Made by a program: the position numbers and the translations under genes
Notes under the pieces: model-generated
Databases searched by the model: none
The model's input: the letters and a program-made list of their open reading frames with translations, nothing else
What the model was told of the DNA's origin: nothing
NCBI GenBank assembly: GCA_015521945.1
Contig: WANG01000015.1
Location: 1 to 6,179, forward strand
Source of the DNA: Candidatus Hydrothermarchaeota archaeon
GTDB taxonomy: Archaea > Hydrothermarchaeota > Hydrothermarchaeia > Hydrothermarchaeales > BMS3B
DNA length: 6,179 nt
Direction: 5' to 3'
Part shown: positions 1 to 4,911 of the stretch, one piece after another
Layout of the letters: each line of letters opens with the position of its first letter
Position numbering within the stretch: the first letter of the stretch is position 1

Positions 1-261
1 GAGGTGCTCTACGTCACCAGGATTCAGAAGGAGCGGTTTCCGGACCCGGAGGAGTACAGGAAGGTGCAGGGGGCGTACAGGATTACCCCGGAGCTGCTGG
101 AGGGTGCCACGCAGAACCTGGTGGTGCTCCACCCCCTCCCCAGGGTTGACGAGATATCCCCGGAGGTGGACCACACCCCCAGGGCAAGGTACTTCCATCA
201 GGTGCGGAACAGCATCCCGGTGAGGATGGCTGTGCTCGCCCTGCTGCTCGGGGTGGTGTAG
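1..261 (+). CDS. pyrB: aspartate carbamoyltransferase catalytic chain, 3' part
   Basis: This is the C-terminal 86 codons of aspartate carbamoyltransferase, cut by the window edge. The enzyme joins carbamoyl phosphate and aspartate to make N-carbamoyl-aspartate, the committed step of pyrimidine synthesis, in the cytoplasm. Two active-site stretches are visible. TRIQKER (codons 16-36) carries the Arg and Gln that correspond to E. coli Arg229 and Gln231, which bind aspartate. HPLPRVDEI (from 130) is the loop containing the Leu-Pro pair that contacts substrate. The end, with the VDHTPRARYFHQ stretch and an Ala/Leu-rich helix, matches the family's usual C-terminus, so the gene looks intact at this side. 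The stop at 259-261 is 3 nt before pyrI, as expected for co-translated catalytic and regulatory chains. Identification is by recognised motifs and by the neighbour. Confidence 0.96.
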   Translation, partial: EVLYVTRIQKERFPDPEEYRKVQGAYRITPELLEGATQNLVVLHPLPRVDEISPEVDHTPRARYFHQVRNSIPVRMAVLALLLGVV

Positions 262-264
262 GCG

Positions 265-723
265 ATGGAGCAGGACATAAGGGTCAGGAAGATAAAGGAC
301 GGCACCGTAATTGACCACATAACCGCAGGGCAGGCGCTCAACGTGCTCAGGATACTCAACCTGCCCTCTGGCTCCGGGGCAACGGTTACCGTTGCCATGA
401 ACGTGCCCTCCCGCAAGGCGGGGGTGAAGGACATAGTAAAGGTGGAGGGCAGGGAGCTGAGAAGCGAGGAGGTGGACAGAATTGCCCTGCTCGCGCCGGA
501 GGCGACCATAAACATCGTGCGAAACTACAGGGTGGTGGAGAAGAAGAAGGTCTCCATACCGGAGATGGTGGAGGGCGTGCTGGGGTGCGCCAACCCCAAC
601 TGCATAACCCACGTTGAGCCCGTGAAGCCCAGGTTCAGGGTGGAGAGCAGGAAGCCAATAAGGCTGCGGTGCATCTACTGCGAGCGCATCATGTGCGAGG
701 GTGAGATAGCAGGGCAGTTTTAG
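265..723 (+). CDS. pyrI: aspartate carbamoyltransferase regulatory chain
   Basis: The 152-residue product has the length and full domain order of PyrI, the allosteric chain that binds ATP/CTP/UTP and docks on PyrB through a zinc domain. The N-terminal effector domain keeps GTVIDHI (residues 13-19); D17 and H18 match the nucleotide-contacting Asp19/His20 of E. coli. Also present are the KDIVKV lysine (about K59) and NYRVVEKK (Y88 and K93, matching Tyr89/Lys94). The C-terminal zinc domain has all four ligands: C108 and C113 (CX4C), C136 and C139 (CX2C). The enzyme should therefore assemble as a regulated holoenzyme. The ATG start at 265 is 3 nt after the pyrB stop. No strong Shine-Dalgarno sequence stands out, so translational coupling is likely. 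An additional Cys (C144) follows the zinc site. Confidence 0.97.
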   Translation: MEQDIRVRKIKDGTVIDHITAGQALNVLRILNLPSGSGATVTVAMNVPSRKAGVKDIVKVEGRELRSEEVDRIALLAPEATINIVRNYRVVEKKKVSIPEMVEGVLGCANPNCITHVEPVKPRFRVESRKPIRLRCIYCERIMCEGEIAGQF

Positions 724-726
724 ACC

Positions 727-1659
727 ATGAAGGGCGAGGAAGCCAGAAGGGTGCTGAGGGAGATAAACAGGAAGTTCGTGGAGAGGTACGAGAAGATAGA
801 CGGGAGCGACGAGTTCTTCATATACACCGCCAGGAGGCTGAGGCAGAGCGTACGTGTGAACACCCTGAAGGTGGAGCTGGAGGTGGGGGTGGAGAACCTG
901 CGCACCAGGTTTGAGCTTGAGCCAGTGCCCTGGTGCAGGGAGGGTTTCTGGGTGAGCGGGGGCAGGGTGAGCACCACCGCCGAGCACGCCCTTGGGGTGG
1001 TGTTCATCCAGGAGGCTGCCTCCATGCTCCCGGTAGTTGCGCTGGAGGTTGAGCCGGGGATGCACGTGCTGGACGTTGCCGCCTCGCCGGGGGGTAAGAG
1101 CACCCAGATAGCCCAGTACTTGGAAAACAGGGGGTGCCTGGTTGCCAACGAGCCCAAGCCCAGGAGGCTTGGGGTGCTGGCGGCGAACCTGCAGAGGTGC
1201 GGCGTGCTCGTGGCAAGGGTGACCCAGATGGATGGCAGGCGGTTTCAGGGGTTCCCGGAGCGGTTTGAAAGGGTTCTGCTTGATGCTCCCTGCAGCAACG
1301 CGGGGATGGTGAGGAAGAGCTACCGCTACCTTCAGGCGTGGGGCAGGAGGAGGGCTAAGAAGCTCTCAAAGCTGCAGAAGCAGCTTATTCTCGCGGCTTA
1401 CACGGCTCTTAAGCCTGGCGGGGTGATGGTGTACTCCACCTGCACCCTTGACCCCGTGGAGAACGAGGAGGTGGTGGACCACCTGCTGAGGCACACCGAC
1501 GCGGAGGTGGAGGATATAAGGGTGAGGATAAACTCCCACCCTCCCTTTGAGGAGTTTGAGGGCAGAAGCTACACCAGCGAGGTGAGAAGGTGTCTGAGGA
1601 TTCATCCCCAGGACAACGACACCGAGGGGTTCTTTGTGGCGAGGGTGAGGAAGCCCTGA
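727..1659 (+). CDS. Nop2/Sun-family RNA (cytosine-5)-methyltransferase
   Basis: The 310-residue protein is an AdoMet-dependent enzyme that makes 5-methylcytosine in tRNA or rRNA. Visible motifs in order: the RVNTLK hallmark at residues 43-48; motif I with the AdoMet loop LDVAASPGGKSTQIA (115-129); motif IV DAPCS (186-190, C189); motif VI YSTCTLDPVENE (236-247) with C239, the expected catalytic nucleophile; and the terminal RIHPQDNDTEGFFVAR stretch (291-306). Both family cysteines are present, so activity is expected. Usually motif IV reads DAPCSG; here Asn (N191) replaces that Gly. The protein ends right after the catalytic fold, with no PUA domain of its own. A PUA-like protein is encoded by the next, overlapping gene. 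It starts 3 nt after pyrI (ATG at 727), without a clear Shine-Dalgarno sequence. The RNA target (tRNA of Trm4 type, or rRNA) cannot be fixed from sequence alone. Confidence 0.93.
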   Translation: MKGEEARRVLREINRKFVERYEKIDGSDEFFIYTARRLRQSVRVNTLKVELEVGVENLRTRFELEPVPWCREGFWVSGGRVSTTAEHALGVVFIQEAASMLPVVALEVEPGMHVLDVAASPGGKSTQIAQYLENRGCLVANEPKPRRLGVLAANLQRCGVLVARVTQMDGRRFQGFPERFERVLLDAPCSNAGMVRKSYRYLQAWGRRRAKKLSKLQKQLILAAYTALKPGGVMVYSTCTLDPVENEEVVDHLLRHTDAEVEDIRVRINSHPPFEEFEGRSYTSEVRRCLRIHPQDNDTEGFFVARVRKP

Positions 1660-2072
1660 TTGCGGAGCTGATTGAGAGGCAGTTCGGGGTAAAGCTGAGC
1701 GCCCTCGGGGTGCAGCTCAGGCGCGGTGGCGGGGGCAGGTGGTACGTGCGCTCCGCCTGCCCCGAGGAGTTCCCGGAGGCTCACCCGGGGCTGTACTTCG
1801 GCACCTTGGAGCGGGACGGCTTCAGGCTGTCGGTGGAGGGCAGCCATCTCGTGGGAAGGGTGGCGTCCAGGGGGGTGGTGGAGGTGAGCAGGGAGCAGGC
1901 GGTGCGCTGGATGCTGGGGGAGGACGTTGAGGGTGAGGGTGAGGGGTACGTGATACTCAAATACGGGGAGTACTTCCTCGGGTGCGGAAGGGCTGAGAAG
2001 GGGGTGGTGAGGAACTACCTCCCGGGCAACAGGAGGCTACCCGGCTCTGAGCTCGGCAAGGCTCTTCCCTGA
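1590..2072 (+). CDS. PUA-like RNA-binding protein (COG3270 / RsmF C-terminal-domain type)
   Basis: The product resembles the PUA-like domain found at the C-terminus of bacterial RsmF rRNA m5C methyltransferases. The match rests on a GLYFGTLERDGFRLS stretch (residues 67-81, numbering from the GTG at 1590), a REQAVRWMLGEDV helix (101-113), and a terminal block with GYVILKYGEYFLGCG (119-133), then VRNYLPGNRRLP (140-151), equivalent to the usual G-(W/Y)-V...LG..K...KN.YP pattern. It is probably the RNA-recognition partner of the methyltransferase just upstream. The start is uncertain. GTG 1590 has GAGGTGA at 1579-1585 but overlaps the methyltransferase by 70 nt, and its first ~22 residues look like an accidental frame. 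Recognisable domain sequence begins near residue 24. A CTG at 1656 would give the classic 4-nt overlap (CTGA) and 138 residues; GTG 1710 would cut into the domain. No conventional start lies between 1590 and 1710. The 3' end overlaps the convergent gene by 36 nt. Confidence 0.75.
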   Translation: MSEDSSPGQRHRGVLCGEGEEALIAELIERQFGVKLSALGVQLRRGGGGRWYVRSACPEEFPEAHPGLYFGTLERDGFRLSVEGSHLVGRVASRGVVEVSREQAVRWMLGEDVEGEGEGYVILKYGEYFLGCGRAEKGVVRNYLPGNRRLPGSELGKALP

Positions 2073-2861
2073 GGCTACGCTGGTGGTGAGGTTCAGCAGG
2101 GGCTCCGCCGAGGTGCACCGCGCCGTGACCACGGCACTGTCGGGAAGCTCGGGAAAGGCACCCGCCACGCCCCCCAGCACCGCCTCAACCACCTCAACGG
2201 GTGACGAGGGTGAGGCGCACACCTCCTTCAGCACCTCCGACTCCTCCCCGGAGGTGAGGCTGGAGTGCGCCCTTGCCCCCACCGCAGACTCCAGCACCCT
2301 TATCAGCTCCTCTATCCTTACGCCTTCAATGCTGTCGCTCTCAACCTCGGCACGCACCCTAACCCGCTGGATGCACCCCATGTCCCCCCTGGGGGTGGCG
2401 ATGATGCCCTGAAGCTCGGCACCTATGCGGGTTCTCACCCTGGGCTCGCCGCCGCGCTCCGCACGGGCACTGGCAAAGAGGCGCACGAAGTCCTGCACCT
2501 GCCTCCCGCCGGGCGACCTCCTGGGTATCATGAGGGTGCTCTCCATCCTGACCTCGCTCATGCTGGCGTACCCATGCCTCTCCAGCACCCGCAGCACGAT
2601 CTTGCCGCACAGCTCCTCAAGGCTGTGGGCGGGCTTTGAGGAGACCTCCTCTATGACCTCGTTTATAGCCTCCAAGTTCCTGGACATGTGGGTGCCCTTC
2701 TGGAAGCTGGGGAGGTCAACGTAGCACTCAAAGCTGGCTGAGAGTATAACCTCCTTCCCTGCCTCGCTCCTTATGCGCAGGAGCTTGCGCACGTTGCTTA
2801 CCCCAGCCCTGGAGATGGGCATCCTTATCTCCGGCGCCCTTACCTGCACGTCTGGAAGCAT
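2037..2861 (-). CDS. GTP cyclohydrolase MptA/FolE2-family protein (COG1469) lacking the usual active-site segment
   Basis: Canonical MptA is the Fe(II)-dependent GTP cyclohydrolase that starts tetrahydromethanopterin synthesis. This 274-residue protein has the family's N-terminal half: LPDVQ (2-6), ISRAGVSNVRKL (16-27), FECYVDLPSFQKGTHMSRN (44-62), and LERHGYASMSEVRMES (93-108). The C-terminal PELPDSAVVTAR (237-248) also fits. As I recall the family, about 310-320 residues are usual, with a CPCAQ-type Cys motif, a 30-40 residue segment, then HNQRG. Here the sequence runs from IIATPRGDM directly to GCIQRVRVRAEVE (153-174), so the Cys motif and intervening segment are absent and the His is replaced. 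The usual His-bearing C-terminal positions read VCASP and LLNL. Normal GTP cyclohydrolase activity is therefore doubtful. ATG 2861 is preferred because LPDVQ sits at the family's usual N-terminus; GTG 2903 would add 14 residues over promoter-like DNA. Confidence 0.85.
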   Translation of the reverse strand: MLPDVQVRAPEIRMPISRAGVSNVRKLLRIRSEAGKEVILSASFECYVDLPSFQKGTHMSRNLEAINEVIEEVSSKPAHSLEELCGKIVLRVLERHGYASMSEVRMESTLMIPRRSPGGRQVQDFVRLFASARAERGGEPRVRTRIGAELQGIIATPRGDMGCIQRVRVRAEVESDSIEGVRIEELIRVLESAVGARAHSSLTSGEESEVLKEVCASPSSPVEVVEAVLGGVAGAFPELPDSAVVTARCTSAEPLLNLTTSVASGKSLAELRAG

Positions 2862-2876
2862 GTTACCACTTACTTT

Positions 2877-2890
2877 TAACTCGTGAGTTA
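2877..2890. repeat. perfect inverted repeat TAACTC-GT-GAGTTA
   Basis: Six-base arms around a 2-nt centre form a 14-bp dyad in the divergent intergenic region. It would lie in the 5' leader of the MptA-like gene if transcription starts near 2900. It is a candidate regulator-binding site; no known regulator is recognised. Confidence 0.55.
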
Positions 2891-2897
2891 TGGGGGT

Positions 2898-2913
2898 TTG
2901 CACGCTGGTGCAA
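2898..2913. repeat. perfect inverted repeat TTGCAC-GCTG-GTGCAA
   Basis: Six-base arms around a 4-nt centre form a 16-bp dyad. Its centre is 22 bp from that of the other dyad, close to two helical turns. It lies between the minus-strand TATA-like box and the predicted start point, a typical repressor-operator position. Function is inferred. Confidence 0.55.
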
Positions 2914-2939
2914 GGTTAACAATATAAAAGGCGGGGAGC

Positions 2940-3608
2940 ATGCTGCAGGATTTGAGGCGGCTGTTTTTGAGCGCGGTGTTCGTGACCTCGGTGATGTACG
3001 TCACGGGCGGGTTCTCGGTCGCCGGGTACCGCTTCGGAGACATCTTCGGTGTTGCCGACGGGTTCCTGAGGATATACCTGCCCGAGATTGAGCTCCTCCT
3101 GCTGCTCGCCCTCTTCTTAGGGATGAGCTTTGGAAGGCTGTTCTGCGGGTGGCTGTGCCCCCTGAGCGCCATTTTCGGGTTCCTTGAGCCCCTGAGCAAG
3201 AGGCGCAGGTGGCACGGCAGGTGGTGGTACCGGCTGAAGTACCTCACCCTGCTCATCACGGTGGTGCTGGTGTACTACGCCGCCACCTCGGGCTTGCCCG
3301 TGCCCATGTGGGCCATCGCCTACGCGGGTCTCGGGCTGCTGGGTGGGCTCGTGGTGCTGGAGGTGGTTTATCCCAGGCTCTTCTGCACCTCCCTGTGCCC
3401 CGTGGGTGGGTTCTTCAGCGCCCTGGGGAAGCTCTCTGCCTTCAGGCTGCACGTGGATGAGGAGTGCACCGCCTGCGGGAGGTGCAACGAGGTGTGCGAG
3501 ATGAACGTGGATATATGCGGCAGGAGGAGGCTGAACGAGTGCTCCATGTGCTTAGCGTGCATTGAGGAGTGCCCCTACAGGAGCATCAGCATCAGGTGTG
3601 CCGTTTAG
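2940..3608 (+). CDS. NapH/YccM-like membrane-bound 4Fe-4S protein
   Basis: The 222-residue protein combines membrane helices with iron-sulfur sites and should pass electrons between the membrane and a cytoplasmic partner. Hydrophobic segments lie at about residues 8-24, 49-66, 101-115 and 124-141. Two CxxxCP motifs of the Fer4_5 type are present: FCGWLCP (C69, C73) and FCTSLCP (C149, C153). A C-terminal ferredoxin module has two full 4Fe-4S patterns: C176, C179, C182, C186 and C201, C204, C207, C211. In the first cluster the residue after the fourth Cys is Glu, not the common Pro. NapH of nitrate reductase systems is longer (about 290 residues). No oxidoreductase, quinone or cytochrome partner gene is next to it, so the electron donor and acceptor are unknown. 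ATG 2940 is chosen; TTG 2952 is possible, because GGGGAG at 2933-2938 is too close to serve ATG 2940. Its last 17 nt overlap the convergent transporter gene. Confidence 0.9.
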   Translation: MLQDLRRLFLSAVFVTSVMYVTGGFSVAGYRFGDIFGVADGFLRIYLPEIELLLLLALFLGMSFGRLFCGWLCPLSAIFGFLEPLSKRRRWHGRWWYRLKYLTLLITVVLVYYAATSGLPVPMWAIAYAGLGLLGGLVVLEVVYPRLFCTSLCPVGGFFSALGKLSAFRLHVDEECTACGRCNEVCEMNVDICGRRRLNECSMCLACIEECPYRSISIRCAV

Positions 3609-4689
3609 ACCACCAGAGGTGGAAGAGGAGGGCGAGGAGGGTTACTCCGGAGGCGAAGTACATGGTGGCGGTGTACCCGTAGGCGTGGGATATGGCACCG
3701 CCCAGGAGGGGACCCAGCACCATGGATATGCTGGTGAAGGAGCCCAGCAGGCCCACGCTGGTGGCTGCCTCGGGGTTGTTCTCCATGAGGTAGCGGAGGG
3801 AGCCCACGTAGAGCAGGGAGTAGGAGAGGGCGAGGAAGAGCTGCACGGGCAGGATGGCATGGTAGGAGCCCACCAGGGCGTAGGTGAGGAAGACCAGCAT
3901 GCTCAGCCCCAGCCCGAGGCGCAGGTGGAGCAGGGAGGCGCCGGTGTTGAGGTGGCGCATTATTATGAACTGGGAGAAGGTGTTGGCGAAGTATATCGCC
4001 CCTATCCACAGCTTGCTGGCGCCCAGGAGCTCAAGGTAGAGGGGGAAGATTATCCAGACCGCAAAGGCTCCGGTGTGCCGGAGCAGGTTGGGGAGGTAGA
4101 TGTGCAGGTTGCGCTTCAGGAGATGCACAGGAAACAGGGGGGTTCGCACCCTGAAGAACTCGGGCTCGGGCATGAGCACGGCGAGGAGCAGGGCGGGGAG
4201 CATCAGCAGGAAGCACACGAGGAACACGAGCCAGTACGCCTCAAGCTCACCGTACCTCTCACCGCCGGTGGCGAAGATGCCCGCCAGGAGGCTTCCGGCC
4301 GCCCACCCCAAGGAGCCGAAGGATGCCAGCGTGCCTAAGGGCTCCCCGGTTTCTCTGCTCCTGGCGAGCAGGGGCGGGGTAAGGGCGCCCATCCCCAGCC
4401 CAGCGAGGGCTCTCACCCCCACCAAGGAGAGGCTGCTCTGGGCAGGGATGTGGAGCAGGTAGGCAACGGCTGACATGCCAACCCCGGCGACCACGAAGAC
4501 CCGCCTGCCCGTGAAGTCGGAGGCTCGCCCCACCAAGTAGGAGGAGAGGAGAATCGCAACCCCGTAGGAGGTGCCTATAACACCTATCTCAAACCTGCCC
4601 GCCCCCAGGGCGCTGGCGTAGTTGGGTATGAATATGGTGCTCATCATAGCAGCCGCATAGCTCAGAAACAGTATCCCCTTGGAGTGCAT
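3592..4689 (-). CDS. major facilitator superfamily (MFS) transporter
   Basis: The 365-residue product is almost wholly hydrophobic, with about 11-12 predicted membrane segments, and is slightly shorter than the usual ~400 residues of the family. The loop after the second helix has MFS motif A as GRASDFTGRR (residues 54-63). The fifth-helix region has a Gly-rich FGSLGWAAGSLLAGIF stretch (124-139), and a matching Gly-rich stretch LGPLLGGAI (325-333) lies in the second half. A central cytoplasmic loop around residues 175-195 divides the two halves. The first helix follows the initiator almost directly, so ATG 4689 fits well. The upstream TTTATCTC box lies at the distance expected for leaderless or nearly leaderless transcription. 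The gene is divergent from an ADP-dependent sugar kinase, which makes a sugar or a related metabolite an attractive substrate guess, but nothing in the sequence fixes the substrate; drug/metabolite efflux is equally possible. Confidence 0.88.
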   Translation of the reverse strand: MHSKGILFLSYAAAMMSTIFIPNYASALGAGRFEIGVIGTSYGVAILLSSYLVGRASDFTGRRVFVVAGVGMSAVAYLLHIPAQSSLSLVGVRALAGLGMGALTPPLLARSRETGEPLGTLASFGSLGWAAGSLLAGIFATGGERYGELEAYWLVFLVCFLLMLPALLLAVLMPEPEFFRVRTPLFPVHLLKRNLHIYLPNLLRHTGAFAVWIIFPLYLELLGASKLWIGAIYFANTFSQFIIMRHLNTGASLLHLRLGLGLSMLVFLTYALVGSYHAILPVQLFLALSYSLLYVGSLRYLMENNPEAATSVGLLGSFTSISMVLGPLLGGAISHAYGYTATMYFASGVTLLALLFHLWWSKRHT

Positions 4690-4696
4690 CGTGCAC
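4684..4696. repeat. inverted repeat GTGCA-TCG-TGCAC over the transporter start
   Basis: Five-base perfect arms with a 3-nt centre surround the minus-strand initiation codon (4689-4687), which would also be close to the transcription start. A protein bound here could block initiation. It is short enough to arise by chance, so confidence is low. Confidence 0.3.
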
Positions 4697-4702
4697 AGGT
4701 AA

Positions 4703-4789
4703 TCAGCAGGGGAGAGATAAACCCTTCGCTGCTTCAGAAAAAGAGTGGGAGAGGAGGAGGCAGTAGGAGTGTCACCCCTCCCCTGCTGA
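4703..4789. repeat. perfect 12-bp inverted repeat TCAGCAGGGGAG / CTCCCCTGCTGA
   Basis: The left arm is at 4703-4714 and the right arm at 4778-4789, with 63 nt between them. The left arm touches the predicted TATA-like box of the transporter gene and the right arm lies towards the kinase. Too far apart for a simple terminator hairpin, the arms read more naturally as two oppositely oriented protein-binding sites; a long-range stem in RNA is an alternative. Confidence 0.6.
4714..4721 (-). promoter_or_regulatory. TATA-like box of the MFS transporter gene
   Basis: The minus strand reads TTTATCTC, centred 28-29 nt before the first base of ATG 4689. This is the spacing expected when an archaeal transcript begins at or within a few bases of the start codon. 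It directly abuts one arm of the 12-bp inverted repeat. Prediction by position and partial consensus match only. Confidence 0.45.
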
Positions 4790-4870
4790 CCTCACGGGTT
4801 CCGATATACGGCTTAGCAGCACCCACAATAAAGGTTTTCTTTCGTGTTCTGAAACAAGCTCCGCAAGTCC

Positions 4871-4878
4871 TTTATCTC
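4871..4878 (+). promoter_or_regulatory. TATA-like box of the ADP-dependent kinase gene
   Basis: The plus strand reads TTTATCTC, the same octamer as the transporter box. Transcription would be expected near 4900, giving about a 12-nt leader before GTG 4912. No Shine-Dalgarno sequence precedes that GTG, which fits a short-leader or leaderless mRNA. Prediction only. Confidence 0.4.
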
Positions 4879-4911
4879 CTAATTGCGTTGTTAACATCTC
4901 CCTCATTTTCC

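Larger units (their letters stand above)
2862..2939. promoter_or_regulatory. divergent promoter region with two perfect dyads
   Basis: This AT-richer gap separates two divergent genes. On the minus strand, 2930-2921 reads CTTTTATATT, close to the archaeal TATA consensus TTTATATA. A start about 26 nt downstream would fall near 2900, leaving a roughly 38-nt leader before ATG 2861. Two perfect inverted repeats lie within the gap, at 2877-2890 and 2898-2913. The plus-strand gene has no well-placed box: the same AT stretch read as AATATAAAAG is only 10-19 nt before its ATG 2940, and CTTTTAAC (2873-2880) is a weaker alternative. Promoter assignment is inference from spacing and consensus. Confidence 0.5.
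4690..4911. promoter_or_regulatory. divergent intergenic region between transporter and sugar kinase
   Basis: No gene is supported in these 222 bases, although one frame stays open through them. Base composition drops clearly below that of the flanking genes, especially from 4800 to 4911. The region holds a TTTATCTC box on each strand (minus 4721-4714; plus 4871-4878) and a 12-bp inverted repeat (4703-4714 / 4778-4789). Between them is a purine-rich run (about 4736-4770). It most likely carries both promoters and shared control sites. Confidence 0.6.

Noticed and set aside
198..515. Minus-strand frame of about 105 codons across the pyrB/pyrI junction
   Set aside because: Ser/Thr-rich antisense shadow; both plus-strand genes are certain.
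720..1157. Minus-strand frame of about 145 codons opposite the methyltransferase
   Set aside because: It covers the methyltransferase's conserved RVNTLK and AdoMet motifs on the other strand and has no features of its own.
2340..2411. Frameshift or sequencing error as the cause of the missing active site in the MptA-like protein
   Set aside because: I translated the surrounding region and saw no Cys-Pro-Cys motif in a neighbouring frame; the frame continues with family-like sequence on both sides. An in-frame deletion fits better.
2083..2724. Several plus-strand frames opposite the MptA-like gene
   Set aside because: Their products are Pro/Ser/His-rich with no motif, whereas the minus-strand frame shows clear family conservation.
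2862..2903. GTG 2903 start for the MptA-like gene
   Set aside because: It would lie at or upstream of the predicted transcription start and place 14 residues before LPDVQ, which is normally near the N-terminus in this family.
3562..4338. Long open frame (258 codons) on the plus strand opposite the MFS gene
   Set aside because: Its product is a Gly/Glu/His/Gln-rich low-complexity string with no fold-like pattern. It is the antisense shadow of the well-supported transporter.
4684..4911. N-terminal extension of the kinase to GTG 4684
   Set aside because: The extension is AT-richer, Ser/Thr/Pro-rich, overlaps the transporter start, and family members begin only a short distance before the NTN-D motif. 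The length near 469 is a coincidence in my judgement, though not excluded.
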